The notes beneath the pieces are model-generated. The model was not told the DNA's origin and did not search any database. It saw only the letters and a program-made list of their open reading frames with translations. Shown one piece after another: positions 45,870 to 56,828 of a DNA stretch of 64,000 nucleotides. Position 1 is the first letter of the stretch; each line of letters begins with the position of its first letter. A program made the position numbers and the translations under genes. This DNA is from Polytrichum commune (taxonomy: Eukaryota > Streptophyta > Polytrichopsida > Polytrichales > Polytrichaceae): assembly GCA_950295325.1 (NCBI GenBank), contig OX485807.1, forward strand, positions 3,846,501-3,910,500, in the 5' to 3' direction.

Positions 45870-46364
45870 GTTTGAAAAGATAAATGTTTGTTATATTATA
45901 TATTGATATTTCAATATAAGATGACACAAGTATGTCGTTATTTTTTTTTTGAACCATCTACTTCAATATTATTACTTCTATGGTGAAGCAAATGTTGTGT
46001 CACTTAGTTTCAATTTATTTTCATGTGTTTGGTCCAAGGGTGAGGTGTATGTGTCGCACTTTTCATTAAGTTTATAAATAATGTATTTTAAGCTATGCAC
46101 AAATTGATGTGTTTTATTCATTTTTTTGATTTATTTCATAATCTAAATTGTTTTACTAAAAAAATGAAACACAATATAAATATGATGGTCATATAGTGTA
46201 TAAGCCTTGTCTTGGAATTATTTGAAACTAATAATATTTGAAAGTATTTGTATCAAAGTACGAATTTATTGCGCAATCATTCCAAAAGTTGAGAATAAAA
46301 TATTAAAAAATAATCCCCAAAAAAAGTGCACATGCTTATGTGCACTTTTAACGAAACCGGTGTT

Positions 46365-47215
46365 CACTCCTATCTTGTTCTTTATTATTACAACCCTCTA
46401 GGAAACAAAATGGGAACATTGATCTACCATGTACAACTACCCTGATTATGAAACATTTACGTAATTTAATATTGTAATACCCTATACCCTAAACCCTATT
46501 ACAATGGGTAAAGTATGCATGTGTGGTTCCAGAGGCGATGACTTCTATAGAGCCTAATAGAGCCATAATGAGCGTGTGCATTCAAGACTAGTGAAGGAAA
46601 CTATGCTAGTGCATCATTTATACTGTGACTAGACAATTAAAGAGGCCCGCGTTAACTATTCACACACACTAATAGGACATAATGTGTTCAATGGCATATG
46701 ACACATTATATACATAGAATCCTTTATTGATTTTCTGCCAATGATCTCTAATTTTCATCAATGTCACCATCCAACCCAATAATTTATTTTAAAACCTAAA
46801 TATATACCATTGTTATTGTTGATGTTGTCAAATGTTCATGATTGTTACCACTCGTTGTCATAGAATCAATCATTGATATCTCGAGGTCATTGGTTGCAGT
46901 TTAACCCCTAATGTATTAGGAGGACATTTTAATCCAAATGATAGAATTTTGGAAGAGTGAATGAGGATGCAAATGATTTTTATTTTATTTTTTATTTTCC
47001 TCAAATTGTGTTGTGGCAATAGATGGCATATGTACCTACTTGTGTTGAGAATCAATATGCAACTTGTTACCGGTTGAACACAACAAAATTACAAAAAAAG
47101 GTCTCCATGTCCAAATTTCACTTCAAAAAGAAGAGAAAAATTGTGAGTTCTTATAGAAGACATTTAAAACATGATGTGGACTTTATAGAGGTCCAAAATT
47201 GATGTAAACTAGTTT
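46365..47215. other. Intergenic, no gene
   Basis: AT-rich DNA. A short interstitial telomere-like string (ATACCCTATACCCTAAACCC) lies near 46478-46498. No coding or RNA gene seen. Confidence 0.5.
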
Positions 47216-47713
47216 CACGGGTAGATCACTCCAAGGCATTTTTGTGCACCACGTGCGGCTGGGGGTTTTTTGTTTTGGGGCTATTTACCTTCAAGGGCTG
47301 AATTAAAGCCTCCCTATAATTACTTAAATTTCAAAAATGGCCCATTTTTTTGCACCCTTCCATTACTTATATTTTCCAAGTCACTGCAATTTTTTGTACT
47401 CTATATTCCTTTTAAGCCATTTTAGGACAGATGGAAATCCCAATTATCATCCATCCCCATGAGTCCTAAACCCATTTACATACCATACTAAACATACCTT
47501 CTAGGATCCTTATCTTCAGCCCCTATATTAATTTTACAAAAAAATAGTGGCCCACTTTTTATGTCCATCTAACTTACTTATAATGGGATTGTCTACATTT
47601 AATGGCCCCTTCATTATTTGGAATTCCTTTATAATTTTTATTTCAAATGATTTTAATCCTCTCTATATTATGCCGCACGTCGTTTTTAAAATGCACTAAG
47701 TGATCTACCCGTG
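47216..47713. mobile_element. MITE, TIR CACGGGTAGATCACT-type, copy 2
   Basis: 498-bp element. The left end CACGGGTAGATCACTCCAAG and the reverse complement of the right end, CACGGGTAGATCACTTAGTG, match over 15 bp. Both then contain CACGTGCGGC or ACGTGCGGCA. Flanks are ACTAGTTT (47208-47215) and ACTAGCTT (47714-47721), an 8-bp duplication with one change. The interior is unlike copy 1 at 18437, so the two share mainly their ends. Confidence 0.8.
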
Positions 47714-48181
47714 ACTAGCTTAGACGTTCATAATGCATAAGGAATTGTATATCAAATCATACTTGAATGAAACTTGACATATAAACCTTTATCATTAAGT
47801 ATACCCAATATAAAATTCACTCACGAATGTCTGATTTTGGTATCATATTACATTGAAACTAATGTTTTCTTAATTTAACATCCATAAAATGTCATAGTCA
47901 ACTCTCATGTTTTAACACATCATAAACCTACACATGCTCATAATACCTAACAAGTTTCGACCAAGAGCTACATAATCTTGATGTATTAAGAAATTGTTTT
48001 AATTTGAAACTACAAAATAATTACATGGAGTTCACCAAGTTAGTTCAAGACACCAACTTTCTGACTGTGCACTCTATATCAACACCAACACATTTGCTTC
48101 ACAAAGTTCTCATTTTTTCATCCTTGCAACCTTCATTTCATAGTATCCGGAAAACATGTGTTACCATGTGGAAAGGGCTTA

Positions 48182-48684
48182 GGGCCACTTCACACACGAG
48201 CCAAAAGCCGTGACCATTTAATTGTGAGAGTCCAAAAGAAAGTGTCCAAAGGCCGTCCCAAGACACCTCCATAATCATGTAGTGTGGTCACAAACCCTTA
48301 AGTGTAGTGTGAAGTCGTATGTGATTGGGTCCTCAACCAAATATTATTTCAACGAAGTTCTATTCATATGGGCCCTCATGCATGATAAAATAGAATAAAT
48401 CATGGTTGTGAACATTCAGAGTGCCATGGTCTCTCGGTTTTATGTTAGGCCTACCTCCAAGAGGTGGTTTTTGAAAATAGTCCAAGTGACCATGAAACAT
48501 GATCCATTTGATGCCATGCAGGAATCCATGTAAACCTTTACATCCATCTTGCATTCACATACTCCGTTGGTCCCTCAAGCGTAGTGTGAAGCGAACTTGG
48601 CCGGGCTCCACCTTTTCCACCAATGAATGAGAGTGCTTGAAGTATAATGGTCACGGGCTCTCAGTCTCATGTGTGAAGTGGCTC
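48182..48684. mobile_element. Tourist-like MITE, copy 2
   Basis: 503-bp relative of 4581-5079, aligned along most of its length (GTGTAGTGTGAAGTCGTATG, TAGGCCTACCTCCAAGAGGT). The left end GGGCCACTTCACACACGAGC is preceded by TTA. The right end GTGAAGTGGCTC is followed by TTC, so the target duplication has decayed by one base. It lies 48 bp left of hAT copy B. Confidence 0.78.
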
Positions 48685-48732
48685 TTCAACCGTTAGGTGT
48701 TAAAGTAAGTCAAAGAGTGACCATAATGTAAT

Positions 48733-49813
48733 TAATGAACGGGTAGTGCCGGCAGTTAGTTACAAGCTAGCCGGTTGATTTTGAGAATTTCCGAATGCAA
48801 TTGGAAAGTTTAGGAAGGGGTTCCGGAAGAAAATCAAGGTTTACGGAAATGGGCCGATTAGAAGAAAAAAAATGCCGGCATTAAGGCAAGCTGCCCTAGA
48901 GTATCCACGGCAAATTGCCGATTGTAAAATTATTTTCACGGCGGGCAACCGACCAAATATATATATATTTAAGGTAATTTTTTCAATACTATGCATAGTT
49001 GGAGACTATGCCTTGTTGGCTTGTGGTTTAGGGTTACTTGCTTCCCGCCACAACTTCCATTCCGCAGCGGTGGAGCTTGCATTTTCGTTTGCATTATGAG
49101 TTTTTGAGTTCTAGAATTGTTGGATTGTTGAGTGACAATAGCTTCAAGAGGTTTTTGTTGTTGTTGCTCTGCGAATTGCCTTGGAAGGGCCAAATGAGGA
49201 AGTAGATAACATAATTGGTGATGCTGTCCCACTTTGGAAGAAGGACAGTAAGTACCATTTTTTGTATGCTAATCCCTCTTCTTATTTGAATTCTCCTAAT
49301 ACAGTGAGTGTGAGTGATGTGTCTTGTTCGTTTGGGGCAATTGATACTAACGGCAATGGTACGCAAATTTCGTGATTTTTCAATACTAACTAGCCTCCGG
49401 ATAATACGTGGACCCTTTTGTGGTGCTTGTATTTTCCGAAGGCTAAAGCCTTAGCCCTAATATGGTAGGGGCTTTGCCAAGTTCAACTCCTGCTAAGGAT
49501 ATTATTTAGACGAAAAAAAATGGAGAGTGAATGCCCACATTATTTAATCCTAAACACTTGAAAAAAAATAAAAAATGACAATGACACATCCACCACCAAA
49601 ATATAAAACCGGCCCCACTTTAGACCTTTCGGAAATTGCATAAATGAAAAAACAAATGTCGGCTAATTGCCTAAATACATTAGGAAATGGGGGCTATCAA
49701 CCGATAAATTTTGCTCTCTCTAGGCCCACTTCCGGGTAAAAATTGAAAAATCCGAGCCACCTCCAGAAAGCTTGGCAATTAGCCGTTTTCTCTACAGAAC
49801 TCCCCGGACTCTG
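48733..49813 (+). mobile_element. Non-autonomous hAT element, copy B (1081 bp)
   Basis: Flanked by the perfect 8-bp duplication AATGTAAT (48725-48732 and 49814-49821). The left end TAATGAACGGGTAGTGCCGG compares with CAATGGTCGGGG of copy A, and the right end CGGACTCTG compares with CAAACTCTG. GGCAATTAGCCG-like subterminal words occur in both orientations (48905, 49650, 49771). A leader-like GC-rich patch at 49040-49075 precedes a coding remnant at 49170-49300 related to that of copy A. Confidence 0.87.
49170..49374 (+). pseudogene. Coding remnant in hAT copy B
   Basis: The frame reads LEGPNEEVDNIIGDAVPLWK, KDSKYHFLYANPSSYLNSPN and on to a TGA near 49372. It is homologous to the 15779-15913 remnant. 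The shared pattern EGP-x5-D-x2-I-x3-A-x2-LWK-x8-LY-x-NP shows both derive from one protein, presumably the autonomous element's. Confidence 0.5.
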
Positions 49814-49821
49814 AATGTAAT

Positions 49822-50755
<934 letters not shown>

Positions 50756-50924
50756 TGACGATGAATAAGATATGTATATGAACTTTGAAAACTATGAGGA
50801 AAGTGGCTATGGCCTCACTTTGGATTCGCTTACCATTGTGTACTACTTGCATGTTTCGTAACCTAGGAGGAGGGGCCTAGTTGGAAAAAGTAACCATTTA
50901 AGACCCCTCTCCCTTCGTCACTTG

Positions 50925-51030
50925 GAGGGGAAAGGTAGAGTCCCGAATGCAAACACTTTATCATTCATCCATCTAACCCTCCATATCTTTCCACCGGCCA
51001 TTCCCAACAAGCAGAGGCACTTGGGGAATA
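50925..51030 (+). repeat. Orphan copy of the 60.56-60.66 kb gene leader
   Basis: GGGAAAGG, AGTCCCG.ATGCAAA, TTATCAT.CATCCATC and CCACCGGCC occur in the same order and spacing as at 60563-60660, upstream of the CBS-type gene, ending GGCACTTGG in both. It lies 76 bp left of the Harbinger element. Moderate divergence. Confidence 0.55.
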
Positions 51031-53198
51031 TTTTGTCCATAAGAAAATCCTTGTTCGAAGATAGGTAATAATGAGTTGTCAACTAACAAGAGCTTGCTAA
51101 GTGACTTAGGGCCTGGCCACACCTAGTGGTGTTGGCCCGGCACAGTTAAGGAAGTCTTCCGGTATGGCAGCTCCGGCACGGGTCCGCTGGTTACCGGGTG
51201 CAGGACCCGTGTCCATGACGGGGGCCGCACCAAGTGGCTACATGCCGGGAGAGGCGAACATTCATCCAGTGACATTCATCGCATGGCACTCCGCAGAGTC
51301 ATCCTGTCCGCACTGGCTTCAACCCTCGAACGCGACAGTGCTCTCTGTCCTAGCACACTGCGGCGATTTCGGGCTGGCCAACGCTGCCACATCCTTTCAT
51401 GCTCCGATGGACGAAGTGAATGCCACCCCGATTGACTGTCAACTTTGCGAATTGCAGTTTGGGTGAGTCGTAAATTTTTGTTTCGGTCCCGTAGGTCTCT
51501 GGCAGCAGAGCTGTGTTTAGGAGCGGGAGTTATTGTGTGTGGGGTGGGAGCGTTGTGCTTGTTTGAAGTGGGGAATCTGGCTTTTCTACCGGCAATGTCC
51601 TGCCATGGCACGTATAGGCTCTGCGCCTTCGCTGCCCCAGCCTGCACACGCGCAATGTCCTTTTCGTAGACAGTCCCGTGCATCCCTTCAGCCTGGGGGT
51701 GCGCAGAGAGGGTTTCTGCCGTGAAATTCTAGGGTTTTGGGGCCATTTGCCTCGTTAACGGCGGCGAGGCGGGGATGACGACCGCCGAATGGGCGCACAG
51801 GTGTTTGCAGTTGGGCACAGAGGGAGGCTAGGCATTTCGGAGCACCGCGAAATTTTCGTTTCAGTGTGGAGTTTTGACAGCGCAGGTGCGGTGTGCCAAC
51901 TTCTCACATACACCGATCAATTCCCAGCATTCTTTACGGCATCCAGGAGCGGTTGCAGCTGCTAATTGAATTCTTAAAGGCGACACTCTGCGATTCGTTG
52001 CTGGGGCTTCGTGCTTCTGCCGGTTTCTGGTTTGCTGGGCAGCAGGTTTAGGGAGTTCGCGTCTAGCGTCTGCCGCATTTTTAGTGCCGTAGGTGTTCTG
52101 GGACGACTTTCATGTCTCTGGGGCCCTGAATTGGTTCAGGCCTTCTGTATTGCCAACATTTTGCATTTATAAAAAAACTTCCGAGGATTGAATTCCGCCT
52201 GTTGTTTTCGTTCTGTCATTTCTCGCTTTTTAAAAATTTCGTTTGTTTCCTTCTTCTGGTTATTCGACACAATTTATTTCTGCCCTCCCCCTCCTTGCAC
52301 CGCAAAATTGTAGGTGCTCTTGAATATCGTGTAGTTGCCCAGCACAGATTGCTTTTGAAAAGTGAAACTCGGAATTGCTGGCACCTGCTGTCGTGACTGC
52401 ATGCGGATTCTTTGTTGCACCCCTGCCCGTCTCTGTGCAACACAATTCTCGTTTGGTATTGTCCAGCACGGGTATGGTGGGTGGTTCACACTGTCATGGC
52501 TGGTCTGTTCTCAATTCTGCTCACATTGTCTGTGCGCTGCTGGGTTGTGGAAGCATTCCCGCAGTTGTGGTCGTTGGGTAAGAACGCTCGTTTCATAGCC
52601 ATGGAAATTCTGCCCGTCCACATTTCAATTATCCTCCTCCAGGGGTCTTCGCTGCATGTTAAGGATTCCCAGCACTCTCCCGACAGTCGCGGAACCTGCA
52701 CGGTGGCCTGGCTGTGCCATCATTTCCACCCGATTATGTGCACGTTCCTTGAGACCATCTCGCTATTGGATATCGTTCTTCCATGTTTCAATGTCCACGA
52801 CGTCTGTGGAGGCTTTTGTGGTCGCAGACCTGTGCCACAGTCCCTTCGGAGGTTTTGCTAAAACGCCATGTGACGTGTTTTCCTTGTGTGTATGCAATCG
52901 GTCATTCGTTGTTATGAATCCTTGCACAAATTTTTTTTTCCCGTACTTGGCAATGTCTGCCACATTGAGATCCGGTTGTTCGCTTGTAGGGTGGAGGACT
53001 TCTGGCAGGGTTACAAGTTGTTCTGTTACGCTTTCTACTCCCACTCCGTCGAGCATGAGAACGAATTCCGCCATTCCAAACTTGGTGCGACATATTCACC
53101 GAAATCTTGTTGTTGTGCTGGTTTTCTCCTCCTGTCCATGGTGTCATGTGGTGCTTCTTTGTTGTTGTCACTTCTGGCTGGCCTCTTTACCCTTGCAG

Positions 53199-53574
53199 TT
53201 CCACAGGAAGGCTTGTGTGGCAGCATCATGTTCAACTGCCTCCTCCCTCCCGACAAGCTATCCGCAACACCTGCATGCAACTTCTCCCGGTGGTGGAGAT
53301 GTTTTGCAAGTGGGAGTTGCAGGAGGATTGCACGGACCTCGTCTCTCTTATGCACCGCTTCGACTCCCAACACGAATTAGAATCGCATGCACTAGGACGC
53401 TCTCTTTTGGCGATGCTTGCGGATGAGGGTGGTTGCTTCGAAAACGCACCCGAGCAGGCTCCTATCGCTGCACGTCCTAGCCCTTTTGATAGTGTCAGGG
53501 AGAGGCTAGCCGAGGCTGCCTCTGCAATTCAGCATTTGCAGGTGCAAGCTCACCTTCTTGAATGTCCGGTTCCA
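53199..53574 (+). other. Exon-like block in the left arm of the Harbinger element
   Basis: Begins after a good acceptor (CTTTACCCTTGCAG) and ends at CCA|GTATGT, with an alternative donor CAG|GTGCAA at 53541. The open frame reads LLPVVEMFCKWELQEDCTDL, VSLMHRFDSQHELESHALGR and PFDSVRERLAEAASAIQHLQ, with a helical, possibly coiled-coil end. Frame and splice signals suggest a real exon, either of a transposon gene on the + strand upstream of the transposase or of a captured host gene. The family is not recognised. Confidence 0.4.
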
Positions 53575-54106
53575 GTATGTGAATTTTCCGGCATTTTTAG
53601 ATTGCCATTCAATATGACATTCGTCATTTCTGCACGATGCTTTGACATTCTCTTCCGAGCACGAAGTCATGGCCAAATTTTTGGGTTTACATTCAAACTG
53701 TTCGGCACATATAATTTCAAATAAATCACACCGGCATTGAGCCACATCAAAGTTGAAAGACGTGTCTGCATTCATAACAAATTCGCTTGTATATTTCAAT
53801 AAATTCTCAAACAACTGCGTGGAATGTGGAGATGCCTCCCTCGGCAACAGAAATGTATGTGCTACACAAAAAATCCAACTCCAATCAAAATGCTACTAGT
53901 CTGGCTACAAACTCCATGTCTGCAAGGCTTTCGTGTTTCCCACCCATATTTGCACTAATCCCTGCATTAATTCTTGCTATGGCTGCTTCAATATCTAGAC
54001 ATCGGTGGACCCTGAAATCAATCATTCGCCCTCGGTGTTCGAAGGTCCAGCTCCATCTCGCCCATCTCTGGAGCCCCATTGGCGCGAGGTGCCGACATCA
54101 TCTGCC

Positions 54107-55708
54107 ATGGCCGGGTTTTCGAACCTCCCAGACAACCCTCTTCGAGGCATGTGTCCTCCCGCACCGACACCTCCTCCCAGACCCTGCATTCCTGCGGTGT
54201 TTCCCATAGGAGCACCTGCCACCATTCCCCTGCATCACACAACCACCCCATATGCAGCTCCCCGGTGGGATGTTGGCTCAGCTATTAGACTGGTGTTGTC
54301 TTCCATCGACATATGCGTAGCAATGCTAGCCCTGTACATGACTTCGACAGAGGCTAGCGAGGCACACTTGTCACACAGAAAGCAATTGAAGAGAAGGCAT
54401 GGGCATGATGTTTCAATGTCATCTAGCATTCCTAATGGCCGGCATGAATCCGGAGCGGATGCCATGGGTCACCCGCACGTGAGGCAAATAATGGACCTCA
54501 TAACATGGCACATAGGGATGGAAGATGGAAGGTGGTATGTGAAACCGAGATCGACCTGTTGGTTCGAGGAGTACCTTTTCAACATATACACGCCTGACAT
54601 GTTCTACGACATATTGCGGATGAAACGGAGGACTTTCGACAAGCTAGTAAATGACCTGCGACCATTCATTCAAGGCCAATCCACCCACTGGAGGCAGCCT
54701 ATAGGAGTGGAAAAAAAAGTTGTGGTCACCCTGTTCAAGCTAATGCATGGCGCCTCAATACCACTGGTTGTGGACAAGGCTGCACTAGGGAAGTCCACTG
54801 TAGGAGAGATATTGCGGCAAGTTTGCACAGCCATATGCTCCAACTTCGGACATCTATTAGCGTGGCCTGTTGGGAGAAGGCTGCCCCGAATTGCCGTTGG
54901 TTTTGAGTCCAAGCAATGGTTCCCTAATTGCATTGGAGCCATTGACGGCTCCCACATCTACATTGCCTGCCCTTCCAACACGATTGTGGCTGCAGATCAT
55001 CGTAATCGGTACAAGTCGTTCTCTATACTATTGCAGGGCGTTGTTGATAGCAAGTGTTACTTCACCTCTATCAACACTGGCCCACCTGGATCTCTGCACG
55101 ATAGTGCGCACTTCAAGAGCTCCGAGCTATACCGCAAGGTGGAGGAGGGGATAATGGGTGGCTTCCACGACGACCCTCTGCTATGGGATGCGGGCGTTCC
55201 ATTCCCTCCCTACATTGTGGCGGACCGGGGCTATCCTCTCCTTAGTTGGTGCATCACTCCTTTCAAGAAAGGTCCAATGGGATTGCCGCTATCTAGGGAG
55301 GAGCAATGGTTCAACCGGAAGCACTCCTCCACAAGAATGAGTGTGGAGAGAGCGTTTGGCATTTTGAAATCAAGGTTCAAAGAGGTTGGCACCAAATCCT
55401 CTTTGAAACTTGGTTTCCTACCTACGGTAGTGCATTGTTGCTGCATCCTGCACAACATACTCCTAGCCAGCAAAGACCGAACTCTAGACCAAATTTTAAT
55501 AGACTGCAGCTTGCCGCCAATGGACGACAACGAACACATGCACCGGGAGGAGGATGAGGTATTCCATCCTCCACGACCAATGGGCCTGGTGAGCGAGGAC
55601 AGAGCCTTGCTAGAAGGCCACATGGCGAGGGAGGATATTTTGGACTACCTGGTTAGGATCCAAAACCTCAACCACATTGCAGCGCAACAGAGAAGACGAG
55701 TGCCTTGA
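54107..55708 (+). CDS. PIF/Harbinger transposase (DDE nuclease, HARBI1-like)
   Basis: 533 residues from the ATG at 54107. The open frame extends upstream to a non-ATG codon at 54005, preceded by a possible acceptor at 53998, so an additional 5' exon is possible. N-terminal 1-100 is Pro-rich and variable. A helix-turn-helix-like segment follows at about 200-245 (LFKLMHGASIPLVVDKAALG, then KSTVGEILRQV). The DDE catalytic triad is intact: D280 in IDGSH, D373 in ADRGYP and E414 in ERAFGILKSRF, with spacing typical of DDE_4 Harbinger nucleases. VVHCCCILHN near 445 is the usual C-terminal signature. It cuts and joins element ends at TWA targets together with the Myb protein. No stops or frameshifts. 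Confidence 0.92.
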   Translation: MAGFSNLPDNPLRGMCPPAPTPPPRPCIPAVFPIGAPATIPLHHTTTPYAAPRWDVGSAIRLVLSSIDICVAMLALYMTSTEASEAHLSHRKQLKRRHGHDVSMSSSIPNGRHESGADAMGHPHVRQIMDLITWHIGMEDGRWYVKPRSTCWFEEYLFNIYTPDMFYDILRMKRRTFDKLVNDLRPFIQGQSTHWRQPIGVEKKVVVTLFKLMHGASIPLVVDKAALGKSTVGEILRQVCTAICSNFGHLLAWPVGRRLPRIAVGFESKQWFPNCIGAIDGSHIYIACPSNTIVAADHRNRYKSFSILLQGVVDSKCYFTSINTGPPGSLHDSAHFKSSELYRKVEEGIMGGFHDDPLLWDAGVPFPPYIVADRGYPLLSWCITPFKKGPMGLPLSREEQWFNRKHSSTRMSVERAFGILKSRFKEVGTKSSLKLGFLPTVVHCCCILHNILLASKDRTLDQILIDCSLPPMDDNEHMHREEDEVFHPPRPMGLVSEDRALLEGHMAREDILDYLVRIQNLNHIAAQQRRRVP

Positions 55709-56828
55709 AGGCCATTGGGAATAGAAATGGAGAGGGATGGATAGCATACCGTGTGAGTGTGTCCATAGACGTTGCCAGCATGAGCAACGCACTTGTCATG
55801 TTGCCCAGGTTTCTGCTTCTTTCCACCTCTAGCTCATAAAATTTCTGGTCCATGTTAGCGGCCAACGATTCATTCTGTGCAATCCTCGCCTCCCTTGCCG
55901 TGTCGAATGCCAATACATCAGACCTCCACGTTCTCTTGTCAATGTCTTGTGCTTGAATGCGTGAAAGGTATTCGTGGTTAAAATCTTTAACAAAATCAAC
56001 AAGGTTCTCCGTGCCCATGGATTTACGCTTGCGCCCTGTCAATCCAGGCATGTCGTGGCCAGGAGTCGTTGCCGTTGGCGAATCGGACACGGTAGTAGTG
56101 CTTGCATTAGGGCTACCCACTCCCACACATGAGGGTTCACGAGGTGGTGGAGTGGATCGATGAAATTGCTTGGGCACTGGGGGAGCCGCTCTGTCGCTGT
56201 CCACCACATCTGCCGCACGTCCAAAAATTTGCCTCTTCCCCACGAAACCCTCCATTTCCTTGTACATTGCTTCACTGAACTCCAACGACATCTTCCTTGT
56301 CTTGGACAACTCCTTCTTCTCCTCCCTGCTCATCCCCCACCAATTGGCCGAACCCGACGACTCTATGTAGTCCTTAAGCTTTTTGTAGTCCTTTATGAGT
56401 CCATCCCATTTGTTGGTTATCTGATCGGTGTCTCGTGCCCGGAAACCCACAACACCCATGCAACCCGCCAACACCGCTCTCCATGTTGTGGTTCCATACA
56501 CGAACTTGGCGAGAGAGGGTTGGTTAGAATTATGCCTACCATCCCATTCAATCCGTTTTTGGCCGATGAGGACCAGCATCTCCGGCTCGGTCCAGTTTGG
56601 ACCTCGGACCTTGTGTGGGAGCGCAGCATGTGACTGGGATGAAGGTGTTGCAGACCGACCAGCTCGCAAGCTGCCACCCCCACGTCCACCTCTCTGTCCA
56701 GCTGCAGGTGTAATAGGACCAGGGTCATCGCCATCCAAGAACTCCTCCGGACAATCAAAGCTAGCCCCTGCGGGGACTTGAGTGGAAGGGCATTCTGTAG
56801 TATCTCCCAAATCGACAATGTCTTCCAT
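55668..56828 (-). CDS. Harbinger Myb/SANT-like DNA-binding protein
   Basis: 386 residues from the ATG at 56828 (MEDIVDLGDTTECPS). A Myb/SANT-like (trihelix type) domain spans about residues 75-180: GPNWTEPEMLVLIGQKR with W79, TTTWRAVLAGCMG, then DQITNKWDGLIKDYKKLKDY and a WWGMSREEK segment. A Ser/Thr/Pro-rich linker and a basic TGRKRKS stretch (possible nuclear signal) follow, then a helical tail. In plant Harbinger elements this partner binds the terminal region and helps the transposase enter the nucleus. The gene is convergent with the transposase, and the two coding regions overlap by 41 bp at their 3' ends. The frame is intact. Confidence 0.88.
   Translation of the reverse strand: MEDIVDLGDTTECPSTQVPAGASFDCPEEFLDGDDPGPITPAAGQRGGRGGGSLRAGRSATPSSQSHAALPHKVRGPNWTEPEMLVLIGQKRIEWDGRHNSNQPSLAKFVYGTTTWRAVLAGCMGVVGFRARDTDQITNKWDGLIKDYKKLKDYIESSGSANWWGMSREEKKELSKTRKMSLEFSEAMYKEMEGFVGKRQIFGRAADVVDSDRAAPPVPKQFHRSTPPPREPSCVGVGSPNASTTTVSDSPTATTPGHDMPGLTGRKRKSMGTENLVDFVKDFNHEYLSRIQAQDIDKRTWRSDVLAFDTAREARIAQNESLAANMDQKFYELEVERSRNLGNMTSALLMLATSMDTLTRYAIHPSPFLFPMAFKALVFSVALQCG

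Larger units (their letters stand above)
38669..46364. mobile_element. Large CACTA-like element (about 7.7 kb) with 24-bp perfect TIRs
   Basis: The left terminus AACACCGGTTTCGTTAAAAG (38669, continuing TGCA to 38692) is the exact reverse complement of 46341-46364. CACT directly precedes the left repeat and directly follows the right one. The structure can be read as AACACCGG...CCGGTGTT with a CACT duplication, or as a CACTA-starting element with an altered right end. AAAAGTGCACAT words recur just inside both ends. The interior has two arrays of a palindrome, a leader-like segment, an inserted gag-like element and a broken frame at 45133. No CACTA transposase domain was seen, so it is probably non-autonomous. 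Confidence 0.65.

Noticed and set aside
45521-45883. Three overlapping frames of 94-120 codons rich in Tyr, Ile and Phe
   Set aside because: They are translations of an A/T microsatellite.
52656-53426. 256-codon + strand frame in the left Harbinger arm
   Set aside because: Ser/Cys-rich composition and overlap with better exon-like sequence in another frame suggest chance openness.
54005-54106. Extension of the transposase to position 54005
   Set aside because: The codon there is GTG, not ATG. The first ATG is 54107, though an upstream spliced exon remains possible.
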